The notes under the pieces: generated by a model
The model's database searches: none
Told to the model about the DNA's origin: nothing
Seen by the model: only the letters and a program-made list of their open reading frames with translations
In this document: positions 1 to 9,700 of the stretch, in pieces
Layout of the letters: the number at the start of each line of letters is the position of its first letter
Numbering within the stretch: the first letter of the stretch is position 1
Position numbers and translations under genes: made by a program
Assembly (NCBI GenBank): GCA_937875295.1
Contig: CALLXS010000020.1
Coordinates: forward strand, 1-25,908
Direction: 5' to 3'
Source of the DNA: an uncultured bacterium
Lineage (GTDB): Bacteria; Bacteroidota; Ignavibacteria; Kapaibacteriales; UBA2268
Length of the DNA: 25,908 nucleotides

Positions 1-40
1 GAGCACGGGCAATAATTTGCCCGTGCTCTGTCTTATTTTA
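1..40 (+). terminator. Intrinsic terminator of a gene left of the window
   Basis: A 12-bp perfect stem (arms 1-12 and 17-28, loop TAAT) is followed by a T-rich stretch (29-40). The stem is GC-rich against a very AT-rich background. It most likely ends a plus-strand gene lying before the window. Positions 41-158 then form the leader of the next gene, where I see no convincing promoter motif. Confidence 0.75.
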
Positions 41-158
41 GTAAAGAAAAATAAGCAAAATACGTAACAACTGATGTTAAGGATTGTGGTGTTGCATACG
101 CGCTACATGATATTTTAAAAATAATTTAACAACTAGATAAATCGGAGACAATTAACTG

Positions 159-2354
159 ATGGGTACCTTAGAAAAGATACGTCAAACCTCACCCTTTATA
201 ATTGGGGCATTTGCAATTATATTAATTGCATTTTTCGTTATTTCTGACATCGATCCTAATAGCTTAATGCGAAATAGAATGAAAATTGAAGAAATAGCAA
301 TTGTAAATGGGGAACCTATTTCATATAAAGAATTTGAATCAAAAGCTAGAATGTATGAAGAGCAACAAAGAGCAAATAAAAGACAAAATCCTGATGCTCA
401 GGAAGTAGATCCAACTGTTTTAAGAAATCAATTATACGATCGTTCCGTAGACGAAATTATAATAAACCAAGAAGCCGAAAAAGCAGGTGCTCAAGTTACT
501 GATGGTGCAATTTTGGATATTATGCTTGAGAATCCACCTCAAGACATTCAAAGAATGTTTTCAGATTCGACTGGTAAATTTGCTCGCGAAGCATATATTC
601 AATATATGACAAAACCTGAAGAAGTTTTCAGAAGTTTACCTGCTGCTGAGCGTCAGCAACAATTAGCACTATTTCGTGAAACGATGACACAAATTCAAGA
701 TGAAATAAAAAGTCAGTTATTAGTGCAAAATATTCAAACATTAGTAGGTGCTTCTGGCTCAATAATTTCACCACTTTATGCTCAAGAAATTATTTCTACA
801 GACACTTCAACAGCAACTGTAGATTATATTGCATTTGATTTGATGTCTGTGAAAGATGATGAAGTAAAAGTAACAGAAGACGAAATTAAGCAGTACTATG
901 ATAAAAATAAAGAATACTATACTCAACCAGAGCAAAGACGTCTAAAGTATTATGCTTTCCCAATTGTAGCTTCTCATGCTGATAGTATGGAAACAGAGAA
1001 AAAAGTAAAAAGAATATTTGAGTCTCTAAATTTAGCTAAAACAAATGGTAATTTAGATAGTGTATTTAAGGAAAGATTACACGAAAATAGTTTAAGCCAG
1101 ACAATTGACTTCACACCTATTGATCAAATTAATCCTAGAATAACATCTATATTAGCTACAGTCACTCAAGATGATTTCGTTGGACCATTTCCATTACAAG
1201 ATGGTTTCCATTTTATTAAATTGATTGGCAAAAGAAATAATACAAATGAAGAAGTAAAAGCTAGCCATATATTAATTCCTTTTGAAGCAAGCAAAGATTC
1301 AGCTAGAATGAAGATTTTAAATGTACTAGCAGAAAGTAAAAACACAGATTTTGCAGAATTAGCTAGGAAATATTCCTCCGATGGTTCAGCACAAAACGGT
1401 GGCGATTTAGGATTTTTTAAACGTGGTCAAATGGTTAAAGAATTCGAAGATGCTGCTTTCAATGGCAAACCAGGTCAAATTGTTGGTCCAGTTGAAACTC
1501 AATTTGGTTTCCATTTAATTAAAATAGCTGAAAAGAAAAATAATCCAATTGAAGAAATTAGTTACAGTGATATAATTGTAAAACCACAAATTTCAAATAT
1601 GGCTAGAAATCAAATCAAACGTAAAGCAAATGAAATTGCAAATATTGCAAATGATAAAGGCTTAGATTTGGATTCAGCTACTAAACAAATACTTGATAAT
1701 CCAAATCCAGCTATGGAAAGTCCATTCTTTACAAAAGAAAGAGGATTCCAAGGGTTTGATACTCCTTATGCAGGGCTTTATTCATTTGAAGCAAAAAAGG
1801 GTAAAACCTTTGGTCCATGGGAAGATGCTAACTTAGGATTAGTTGTAGCTCAAGTAGTAGGAGAAAGAAAAGCCGGAATTGCATCTCTAGAAGATAAAAG
1901 AGATGATATAAAAAATAATATAATTAGAATAAAAAAATTAGATATTTTGAAGAAGCGTGCTGAGGAAGTATATCAAAATATTAAAGCAAATGGTTGGACA
2001 TTAACCACTATGAAATCAGATTCTACTAAAAATGTACGAACAGCTGAAAATATTAAAAATACTGGAAATGTTCCTGCTTTAGGTTTAGACTATAGCTTTA
2101 CTCAAAATGCATTTATGAAAGAAATTGGAAAAGTCCTAGAACCAATACGAGGTGAAAGAGCTTATTATATAATGCAAATTAATACAAGAAATATTGTGAA
2201 AGCACCTGAAATAAAAGATATTCCTAATCAAAAATATGCTGAATTAGCTCAAAGTGGTATGCAGAATGCCTTCAATATGTGGTATACTAAAGTACGTGAA
2301 TCAGCTAAGATAGAAGATAAAAGATTACAAATTTGGGGTCCAGGATTTGAATAA
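159..2354 (+). CDS. ppiD: PpiD/SurA-like membrane-anchored peptidylprolyl isomerase
   Basis: A periplasmic folding factor tethered to the inner membrane. A short cytoplasmic start is followed by one hydrophobic segment (about residues 12-29) and then a SurA/PpiD-type N-terminal chaperone region (about 45-240). A complete parvulin-type rotamase domain lies at about 365-460, with the family signatures SHILIPF, ARKYSSDGSAQNGGDLGFF and FGFHLIKI. A preceding region (about 240-360), ending in DGFHFIKLIGKR, looks like a second, degenerate rotamase domain. The protein is 731 residues, longer than the roughly 620 of proteobacterial PpiD. The ATG at 159 has GGAGA at 144-148, which supports the start. 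It appears monocistronic, with a terminator at 2393. In this family the protein assists folding of exported and outer-membrane proteins. The PpiD name rests on the anchored architecture; a SurA-like label would also fit. Confidence 0.88.
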   Translation: MGTLEKIRQTSPFIIGAFAIILIAFFVISDIDPNSLMRNRMKIEEIAIVNGEPISYKEFESKARMYEEQQRANKRQNPDAQEVDPTVLRNQLYDRSVDEIIINQEAEKAGAQVTDGAILDIMLENPPQDIQRMFSDSTGKFAREAYIQYMTKPEEVFRSLPAAERQQQLALFRETMTQIQDEIKSQLLVQNIQTLVGASGSIISPLYAQEIISTDTSTATVDYIAFDLMSVKDDEVKVTEDEIKQYYDKNKEYYTQPEQRRLKYYAFPIVASHADSMETEKKVKRIFESLNLAKTNGNLDSVFKERLHENSLSQTIDFTPIDQINPRITSILATVTQDDFVGPFPLQDGFHFIKLIGKRNNTNEEVKASHILIPFEASKDSARMKILNVLAESKNTDFAELARKYSSDGSAQNGGDLGFFKRGQMVKEFEDAAFNGKPGQIVGPVETQFGFHLIKIAEKKNNPIEEISYSDIIVKPQISNMARNQIKRKANEIANIANDKGLDLDSATKQILDNPNPAMESPFFTKERGFQGFDTPYAGLYSFEAKKGKTFGPWEDANLGLVVAQVVGERKAGIASLEDKRDDIKNNIIRIKKLDILKKRAEEVYQNIKANGWTLTTMKSDSTKNVRTAENIKNTGNVPALGLDYSFTQNAFMKEIGKVLEPIRGERAYYIMQINTRNIVKAPEIKDIPNQKYAELAQSGMQNAFNMWYTKVRESAKIEDKRLQIWGPGFE

Positions 2355-2392
2355 AATTTCAAAATATTTTAATTAAATTTTTTAAAAATAGG

Positions 2393-2432
2393 AAAAGCAG
2401 GGTGATTAAATAAAATTATTCCTGCTTTTTTC
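2393..2432 (+). terminator. Terminator after the PpiD-like gene
   Basis: Arms AAAAGCAGG (2393-2401) and CCTGCTTTT (2421-2429) are separated by an AT-rich loop that can add a few more pairs, and the right arm runs into a T tract. It lies about 40 bases after the stop at 2354. Positions 2433-2596 form the AT-rich leader of the next gene, with no well-spaced promoter that I can identify. Confidence 0.75.
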
Positions 2433-2596
2433 TTGCGAAAATAAAATTAATAATAAAAAATTATATAAATGGAGAAAAAAAATTTTTTTTGTTACAAAAT
2501 TTTATTAATTTGCATCTATATTAATGCAATAATATTAACAATGGCTTAACAAATAATTAATATAATTTATTATCAAATTTTAAAAGGCTTAATTAA

Positions 2597-4807
2597 ATGA
2601 AAAAATTAATTACTTTATTAGCTGTAGCAATCTTGCTATCGCTTACAATTGATGCTAATGCTGTACCAAGACGGTATTTAGTAGAAGATCACACCGGTGG
2701 ATGGTGTCAATATTGCCCAATAGGGATAGAAGCAATTGAAAAATTGCGAGAAAATCATAAAGATTTAATCATTCCAATTGCTGCACATAGTGGTGATGCA
2801 ATGGAAAATGAATTTAGTAGAGCACTATCTACAAAGTTTGGAATTTCATCTTTTCCTAGTGGCATAATCAATCGAAAATCATTTACATATAATAATGGAC
2901 AAAGTAATGTAAATGGAATTAAGATCCATCCAGCATATTGGCCAAGTATTATTCAAAATGAAATTAATAAAAATGAGCAAGCAGTTGTAGATGTTAGAAT
3001 TACAACATGGAATTTAGATAAAGAAACAAAAGTTCTTACTGCTACTATAGAAGCTGAGATGATGGAAGATGTACCATCTCAATTAGCTTTTAATTTATTA
3101 GTAATGGAAGATGCAATGTCTGGTGATGGTAGTGCTTGGAGACAAGTTAATTCTATGGCTGGTAATCCAAATTACAAAGATTCTAGATTTTTTGATGAAC
3201 CTTCTACAATTTATAATTTTCAACATGATAATGTTTTATTATACTTAGGAGATGGCGCAAATGGTTCTATAGAAGGATTTCCTACAACTGCTGTAAAAGG
3301 TGCGACTTATACTCGTACTTATACAATAAATTTATCAAATGTAACTCCTTCGCTTCAAAATCCAGATAATATTTGGATAGCTGCAATAGTTCATAAAACA
3401 GGTTCTGATACTGAAGTATTAAATTGTATAGCTGCAAATAAAAAAGATAGAGAAATATATTCAACAAAACTTACATTATCAGAAAAAAGTCCAGAATATA
3501 TTAATATAAAAAGAGGAAATTCTGTTAAAAAATCCTTTACAATTCAAAATCCTAATCCTGTTGATTTAGACTATTCAATAAAAATTGATTCAAGTTCATC
3601 TTTACTTCCTGATAATTGGACAGTTACAAGCAATACTGGATGGGAAGTTAATATAAAAGCAGGTGAAACAAAAACAGTAGAATTAGAATTTACTAGTGAT
3701 GCTTCTTTAGGCAAATTTGCACTTTACAAAATAAGAGTAAAACCAGTACCTTCTGCAGCTTATGTAGCTACATCACAAAGTTTCATAAAAGGTATTTTAA
3801 GTGATGGTGCAGATATTTTTGTTTATACATTAAATGGAATAACACCTGCTATTCTTAACGGTAATCTTCAAACATACAGCGATAGAGTTGCTTTAATTCC
3901 TTTTGTTAAAGATGCTTTAACTACATTAGATCATAGTAATGCTAAATTGCATATATTTTTAGAAGAAAATATTTGCGACTATATTCACAATTATGATGAA
4001 GGATTAGAATTTGGAAAAATTGTTCAAAATGCTGTAGAAAACAAAATTCCAATGTTAATCTCATCTGAAATTGATATGTTTGCATTAAAGAACCCAACCT
4101 CAATTAATAATTTATCTGTGGTTCCAAGTTTACAGAATTTCTTTAATAATACTCTTAAAATTGAAGGATATACTGGTAATGGGCTTAAAGAATTTGTTGC
4201 CAATAACAGTTTATCACCTACTACATTAATTCTTGAGGAGCATCCTGTTAATGCAACCTTTGGTGAAGAATTAGTTATTAATGATAATCCTAATATTGGG
4301 TATTCCTACTATGGTGATATAATGAAATCAACAGATCCTAGTGTATCAAAAATAATTATGAATTATTCATCAGCAAGTGCAACTGATCCTACTGGTGCTG
4401 CTGCTGCTATCACTTTAAGCGAAAATAAAGCACTTTATTTTGGCTTTAGCTTAGATGCAATATCTGATTTAAATAAAAGAGCTACTTTATTAAATAATTC
4501 TATAACTTGGTTATTAGAAAAGCCATCTTCAGTTTTAGATTTAGAAAATTCTAATATTGCAAATATTAAAATTACACCTAATCCTACTTCTGATTATATT
4601 AATGTAACTTTAAGTGCAAATCCTGGTGATAATGGCTCAATTTATATTAACGATATGCAAGGTTCTGTAGTTAAAACAATCTTAAACAACGGAACTATTC
4701 AATCTAACTTTAATATCAACGTAACTGATTTATCAAGTGGTAAATATTATATAGTAACTGATATTAATGGCATTCGTTCAATTTCTCCAGTAGTTATAAC
4801 TAAGTAA
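2597..4807 (+). CDS. Secreted Omp28/thioredoxin-like protein with T9SS type A sorting domain
   Basis: Residues 1-22 form a signal peptide ending in ANA. The mature protein begins at once with a thioredoxin-like region (about 25-115) bearing a CxxC motif, Cys37-Gln-Tyr-Cys40, in the setting GGWCQYCP, as in Omp28-related proteins of Bacteroidota. A beta-rich middle region follows; about 280-390 resembles an Ig-like or NEW3-type fold. Residues 390-640 are unassigned. The last about 80 residues (656-736), beginning ITPNPTSDYINVTLS and ending in a short basic tail, match a T9SS type A C-terminal sorting domain, so the protein should cross the outer membrane and be released or anchored on the cell surface. 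The CxxC suggests thiol-disulfide activity outside the cell, which is inference. AAAGG about 10 bases before the ATG supports the start. It is a single gene convergent with glyA. Confidence 0.85.
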   Translation: MKKLITLLAVAILLSLTIDANAVPRRYLVEDHTGGWCQYCPIGIEAIEKLRENHKDLIIPIAAHSGDAMENEFSRALSTKFGISSFPSGIINRKSFTYNNGQSNVNGIKIHPAYWPSIIQNEINKNEQAVVDVRITTWNLDKETKVLTATIEAEMMEDVPSQLAFNLLVMEDAMSGDGSAWRQVNSMAGNPNYKDSRFFDEPSTIYNFQHDNVLLYLGDGANGSIEGFPTTAVKGATYTRTYTINLSNVTPSLQNPDNIWIAAIVHKTGSDTEVLNCIAANKKDREIYSTKLTLSEKSPEYINIKRGNSVKKSFTIQNPNPVDLDYSIKIDSSSSLLPDNWTVTSNTGWEVNIKAGETKTVELEFTSDASLGKFALYKIRVKPVPSAAYVATSQSFIKGILSDGADIFVYTLNGITPAILNGNLQTYSDRVALIPFVKDALTTLDHSNAKLHIFLEENICDYIHNYDEGLEFGKIVQNAVENKIPMLISSEIDMFALKNPTSINNLSVVPSLQNFFNNTLKIEGYTGNGLKEFVANNSLSPTTLILEEHPVNATFGEELVINDNPNIGYSYYGDIMKSTDPSVSKIIMNYSSASATDPTGAAAAITLSENKALYFGFSLDAISDLNKRATLLNNSITWLLEKPSSVLDLENSNIANIKITPNPTSDYINVTLSANPGDNGSIYINDMQGSVVKTILNNGTIQSNFNINVTDLSSGKYYIVTDINGIRSISPVVITK

Positions 4808-4832
4808 AAATTTATTAGTTAATTAATAAAAC

Positions 4833-4866
4833 AAAATCCCGACTTCTTATAAAGTCGGGATTTTTT
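4833..4866. terminator. Bidirectional terminator between convergent genes
   Basis: A perfect GC-rich stem (ATCCCGACTT at 4836-4845, AAGTCGGGAT at 4852-4861) has a 6-base loop. A tracts on the left and T tracts on the right let it serve both the plus-strand Omp28-like gene and minus-strand glyA. Confidence 0.88.
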
Positions 4867-4899
4867 ATATATAAATTTAATTATTTTAATTAAATAATT

Positions 4900-6207
4900 T
4901 TACAATTTTCCATCAAATTCAGTATATAATGGGAAATTTGAAGCAAATGAATGAACATCATTTGCTACTTGTTTAATAATATCTTCATTCTTGAAATTCA
5001 TCACTACTTTATCAATAAATTCAGCGATTTGTTTGAAATCTGCTTCTTTGAATCCACGAGTAGTAAGAGCAGCACTGCCTAATCTAATTCCTGATGTAAT
5101 TAAAGGCGATTTTGGGTCGTTTGGTACTGCATTCTTGTTACATGTAATGTTAGCATGATCGAGTGCATTTTGAGCTTCTTTGCCTGTAATATTTTTATTT
5201 TGTAGATCTACAAGCATTAAATGATTGTCTGTACCACCAGAGACCAAATTGTATCCTTTATTCATCAAGGCATCAGCTAATGCTTTTGCATTTTTCATGA
5301 CTTGAATAATATATTGATTAAAGTTTTCTGTTAAGCATTCTCCAAAAGCAACAGCTTTAGCAGCAATTACGTGCATTAACGGTCCACCTTGAATACCTGG
5401 CATTACCCAAGAATCAATAATTTCGCCCATTTTTCTAGTTCTACCTGATTTTGGTGCAACTATGCCAAATGGATTATCATTGTTTTTACCGAGCAAAATT
5501 AGACCTCCGCGTGGTCCTCTTAAAGTTTTATGAGTAGTAGAAGCTACTACATCACAATGAGGTACTGGATTAGTTAAATGTCCCTTAGCTATCAAGCCAG
5601 CTGGGTGAGCAATATCAGCAAAAAGGAAAGCACCTACACTATCAGCTATTTCTCTAAATTTAGCAAAATCAATATCGCGAGGATAAGCTGATGCACCTAC
5701 AGTGATCATTTTTGGTTTATGTTTTTTAGCTAAATCTGCAGCTTGATTATAATCAATTCTATTAGTAACAGGATCTAATTCGTAAGGAATAAAATTAAAA
5801 AATTTGCCAGAAAAATTAACTGGAGAGCCGTGGGTAAGATGTCCACCATGTGCTAAACTTAATCCCATTACAGTATCACCTGGTTTAATAAAGCTATAAT
5901 ATACAGCCATATTTGCACTTGATCCACTATGCGGTTGGACATTAGCATATTCAGCACCGAATAATAATTTTAATCTATCGCGAGCAATATCTTCAGCTAC
6001 ATCAACGAATTCGCATCCTCCGTAATATCTATTGCCTGGATATCCTTCTGCGTATTTATTAGTTAAAATGGAGCCTTGAGCTTCCATTACAGCAGGTGAA
6101 GTAAAGTTTTCACTTGCTATTAATTCCAGCTTAGTTCGTTGTCTTTCGTATTCATTTTTTACTGTACTGAATACTTCAGGATCACTATTTTTAAGATTGT
6201 CGTACAT
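4900..6207 (-). CDS. glyA: Serine hydroxymethyltransferase
   Basis: A PLP-dependent enzyme interconverting serine plus tetrahydrofolate with glycine plus 5,10-methylene-tetrahydrofolate, the main source of one-carbon units, in the cytoplasm. The 435-residue length is normal. Hallmarks visible are ELIASENF near the N-terminus, NKYAEGYPGNRYYGG (50-64), QPHSGSSAN (91-99), the cofactor-contacting Asp198 and His201 (FADIAHPAG), and the PLP-binding lysine Lys227 in STTHKTLRGPRGG. The ATG at 6207 has an AGGA about 8 bases upstream. A TAAATTTG box on the minus strand (6255-6262) matches the -7 consensus of Bacteroidota promoters, but no TTTG sits at the expected -33 distance. The upstream HIT gene is on the same strand 118 bases away, so co-transcription is possible. 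Confidence 0.97.
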   Translation of the reverse strand: MYDNLKNSDPEVFSTVKNEYERQRTKLELIASENFTSPAVMEAQGSILTNKYAEGYPGNRYYGGCEFVDVAEDIARDRLKLLFGAEYANVQPHSGSSANMAVYYSFIKPGDTVMGLSLAHGGHLTHGSPVNFSGKFFNFIPYELDPVTNRIDYNQAADLAKKHKPKMITVGASAYPRDIDFAKFREIADSVGAFLFADIAHPAGLIAKGHLTNPVPHCDVVASTTHKTLRGPRGGLILLGKNNDNPFGIVAPKSGRTRKMGEIIDSWVMPGIQGGPLMHVIAAKAVAFGECLTENFNQYIIQVMKNAKALADALMNKGYNLVSGGTDNHLMLVDLQNKNITGKEAQNALDHANITCNKNAVPNDPKSPLITSGIRLGSAALTTRGFKEADFKQIAEFIDKVVMNFKNEDIIKQVANDVHSFASNFPLYTEFDGKL

Positions 6208-6325
6208 TTTATTATCCTAACTTATATTTAAAAATTAATTGTTTAAAAGTATCACAAATTTAACATTAAATTAGGAAATTTACTAATTTATTCAAGTGAA
6301 ACTTTATTTTTTGTAAATTAATGAA

Positions 6326-6670
6326 TTATCCAGCGGGCCAACTAAATTTTCTTCCGCCCATTAAGTGGCAATGAATATGAAAAACGGTTTGTCCGCCGTT
6401 TTCATTACAATTGAAAACAAGCCTATAGCCATCTTCGGCAATGTTTAGACTTTTAGCAATATTTTTTGCTACAATAATTAATTTTCCCATTAATAATGAA
6501 TCTTGATCCTCTAAATTATTTAGAGTTGGAATTTGTCTTTTAGGAATTATTATTATATGCACAGGAGCCTGAGGACTTATATCCTTAAAAGCAAAAACAT
6601 CGTCATCTTCATAGACTATATCAGAGGGGATTTCTCTTTTAATTATTTTTGTGAAAATTGAATCTTCCAT
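6326..6670 (-). CDS. HIT-family nucleotide-binding protein (HinT-like)
   Basis: A small histidine-triad protein, probably a purine-nucleoside phosphoramidase or related nucleotide hydrolase of the HinT type. The triad HIHCH occurs at residues 98-102, followed by LMGGR, with the usual N-terminal FTKIIKREIPSDIVYEDD and VHIIIIPKR strands. I start it at the ATG at 6670 (114 residues) rather than the in-frame ATG at 6682: a GGAG lies exactly 6 bases before the 6670 ATG and overlaps the second codon of the longer version. It follows the terminator of the large T9SS gene and precedes glyA on the same strand. The cellular substrate cannot be told from sequence. Confidence 0.93.
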   Translation of the reverse strand: MEDSIFTKIIKREIPSDIVYEDDDVFAFKDISPQAPVHIIIIPKRQIPTLNNLEDQDSLLMGKLIIVAKNIAKSLNIAEDGYRLVFNCNENGGQTVFHIHCHLMGGRKFSWPAG

Positions 6671-6704
6671 TTTTATCTCCATTAAAATTAATAATTTAAA
6701 ATTT

Positions 6705-6743
6705 TAAATAAAAACCCTCTGCTTTTAAATAAACAGAGGGTTT
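6705..6743 (-). terminator. Terminator of the large T9SS protein gene
   Basis: A 10-bp stem (AAACCCTCTG at 6712-6721 with CAGAGGGTTT at 6734-6743) has a 12-base AT loop. Read on the minus strand it is followed by a T-rich run, about 22 bases past the stop at 6766. Confidence 0.85.
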
Positions 6744-6765
6744 GAAAAAATGATATATTTATTTA

Positions 6766-9700
6766 TTATCTTGCTAAAGTAACTTTCCCGTAAGAAATTA
6801 CTCCATCAACGTTTAATCTATAAATATAAGAAGCAGAAGGCATTTGAATATTATAAGCATCTGAACCGTTCCAATTAAATGAGCGGTTGCCAGCTGGTAA
6901 TTTATCATTATATAAATTAATAACTTCATTACCAAGCATATCTAATACATCTAATTTCACATCTGCATTGTTAGGTAAAGTAACAGAAATTACAGTAGAA
7001 GTGTTAAATGGATTAGGTCCTACTTTATGAGAAACTAAATTATCACTTACATTAATTTTAACTACATTAGAATATTTAGCACATTGAGAAGCGTCCATAT
7101 CCATTTGTTTTAGTCTATATAAGTAAGTATTTCCATTTTCAACTTTTGAGTCTCTGTAAGAATATTCACTCATTGATGTAGTTGTACCATTACCATTAAT
7201 AAATGCTATTGATTCGAAATTACCACCTTCGACTGCTTTTTCTACATAGAAACCTTTGTTACTTGTTTCAGAAGCAGTTCTCCAATATAATTCAACATTA
7301 TTATTTCTATAATGTCCTTCGAATTCTGATAGTTCAACTGGAACAGGATCTGGGCAAGGTATAGAACCTGAAGGTTGTCCAAATTGTTTTTCAGTAAAGT
7401 AAGGTCTAAGCATAGGTAACCAAGTACCTCTTGAGAATGTATAGCTTTGGTATCCATCACCAGGAGTAGTACCAAAGTGGTCTAAGTGAGCATAAGCTGG
7501 GTTACCAGTATTAGGCATAAATAAGTTCCAAGAGCCATCACCAGAAGTATTTTGGTAACAGAACAAGTTGTTATTTACTAATTGACCTACAGAGTTAGTT
7601 CTTCTTAAGTTTTTATCAACTAATAAGCTGTTTCCTAATTCACCTAATGGTAGATTTTGATTAGTAGGTTGTCTAATACCTAATGAAGTAGTTCTCATAC
7701 CCATTCTATCAGCTTTAGCGCCTAATTCTAAGCCATAAGCACCTCTTTGTACAATTGATATCCAGTAAATACCAGCATTTAATTGTATAGGAGCATCTAA
7801 TAAGTAAGTTACATAAGAATTATAAGAGAATTGACCTGTTAAATCATCTAAGCCTCTTAATCTTGTAATATTAGAACCTTCGATTTGAGTACCTGGGAAT
7901 AATCCAGAACCGCCATCATTATATACTCTTAAGAATATATTATCTTGATCAACGCTCATGTTACCGAAAAATGCTTTAAATCCATAAATAGTATCTTGAT
8001 CAAATACTTCGAATTTTACAGCAATTTCACCTGATCCATCGCCACCTACATAACCACTTATTAATGCATCATTAGAAGCATATGCAGTTTTGCTTGCAAC
8101 GTTAGAAATATTACCAATACCACCTTCGTTATAGCCTCTTAAGTTAAGACCTTTACCAGGCATTGTTGTAGCTGCTAAGAAGCTAGGAACATCGTTACGA
8201 GCTCCAGCAGTGTCAATAGAATTTTCATACACATAACTATCTGAGAATCTTAAAATAAATTCGCTAAAGTTATAATCATTTGATTGATCTAAGTCTCTAT
8301 AATCTGTACTATTACCGATATAGAACATTTGAGTATGTAATCTATAAGTACCAGGACCACTTAATCTTGCATTCCATTCTGGTAATGGAACTTCGATTGT
8401 TTTACCTTCGCGTAATAAAGGTTGGTTAGTAATACTGCAATATACAGTATCTGTTTCGCCTTTTGTGATGAATGTTTTCAACGCATATTCTTCTGATTGA
8501 ACAGCAGTATTATTTGAAACTATCACTTTTACAGGTATTCTTGTAGCTTGAGAAGCTGGGATAGCAGTATAAGGCCAATGTACTTTTACTGATGATACTT
8601 CAATATCAGCATCTTCACCTTGAGAAATGATTGCAACGTTATCTACTATAAATACGTCGTCGTCATCAGGAATAGGACCACTATTGATATTAATTTGGAA
8701 GTATTCGTATGACCATTCTTTTAGTCTAAATCTAAAGTTACGAGCACCACCATCGGCAGCATTCAATATATAGCTAGGAATTCTAATAAAGAATTTTTTG
8801 AAATCCCAATCAAATCCATCATCAAATTTATCAGCTCTTAATCCTTGGTCAGAAGTCAAAGCAGAGTCTTTATTTGTTTCTAAGAAGCCAATAGTATAAC
8901 CACCTGCTCCATACATTTGTAAAGCAGCAGTATTAGTTATATTAACTCTTGAGCCTCCAGGAGTGAGAACTTGATGTTGTTTCCATAAATTATTCGGTAT
9001 ATTTGTGATATTTTTAATACCATTTGGACTTGGATAAGCAAATTCAACACTTAAATTATCAGTCCAACGAGCAGCAGCAAGATTTACAGCCATATAAGGA
9101 TTATTAGGATTATCATTTATAATGACTCTTGGTTCTGGACCAATTAATTCTCTATCTAAGAATCCTCTAGGATAGTCAATACCTTCGAAATATGCAGCTC
9201 TTTGAATAGAAAGAGATAATGTTGGATTGCGTTTATTTGATAAATCAATAGGGAATGATCTTAATTCATCACCATCAGGAGTATTTGGATTTTGATCAGG
9301 GTTCCAGTATTGACCACCTTCATCTTTATTGTCGAAATATAATTCAGGAGAAGTAAGCCATTGTCCTCTACTTCTTTCATCTTGGAAATTGCCACGAGGA
9401 GCTAAAGGATATCTAGAGAACATTTCGCCTCTTACAGCCCTTACGCCTAAGTTAACCCATTTAAATACTGAAGGTACTGTTATTCCATCAAGTACATGGA
9501 ATTCAGTAACATCATCTTTAAATGTATTTAATCTTTTCATTACCCATAATTTAAACGAAACTGTATCATCAAAAGGCCATTCATCGCCGTATCTTTCGTT
9601 AGTCGTTGGGTTAGTTGGTTCGCAATTAATATAGATCTTTAATCTACCAATATATTTATTATCAAATTCACTTGGCTCGAAAGCTCTATATATGATTTTA

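Noticed and set aside
2489..2512. TTG and TTAATTTG as a promoter for the Omp28-like gene
   Set aside because: Spacing is only 13 bases and the -7 box is imperfect, so it does not fit the pattern seen elsewhere.
9329..9634. Plus-strand open frame of 101 codons inside the large T9SS gene
   Set aside because: It is antisense to a well-supported coding region, with no Shine-Dalgarno and no recognisable protein.
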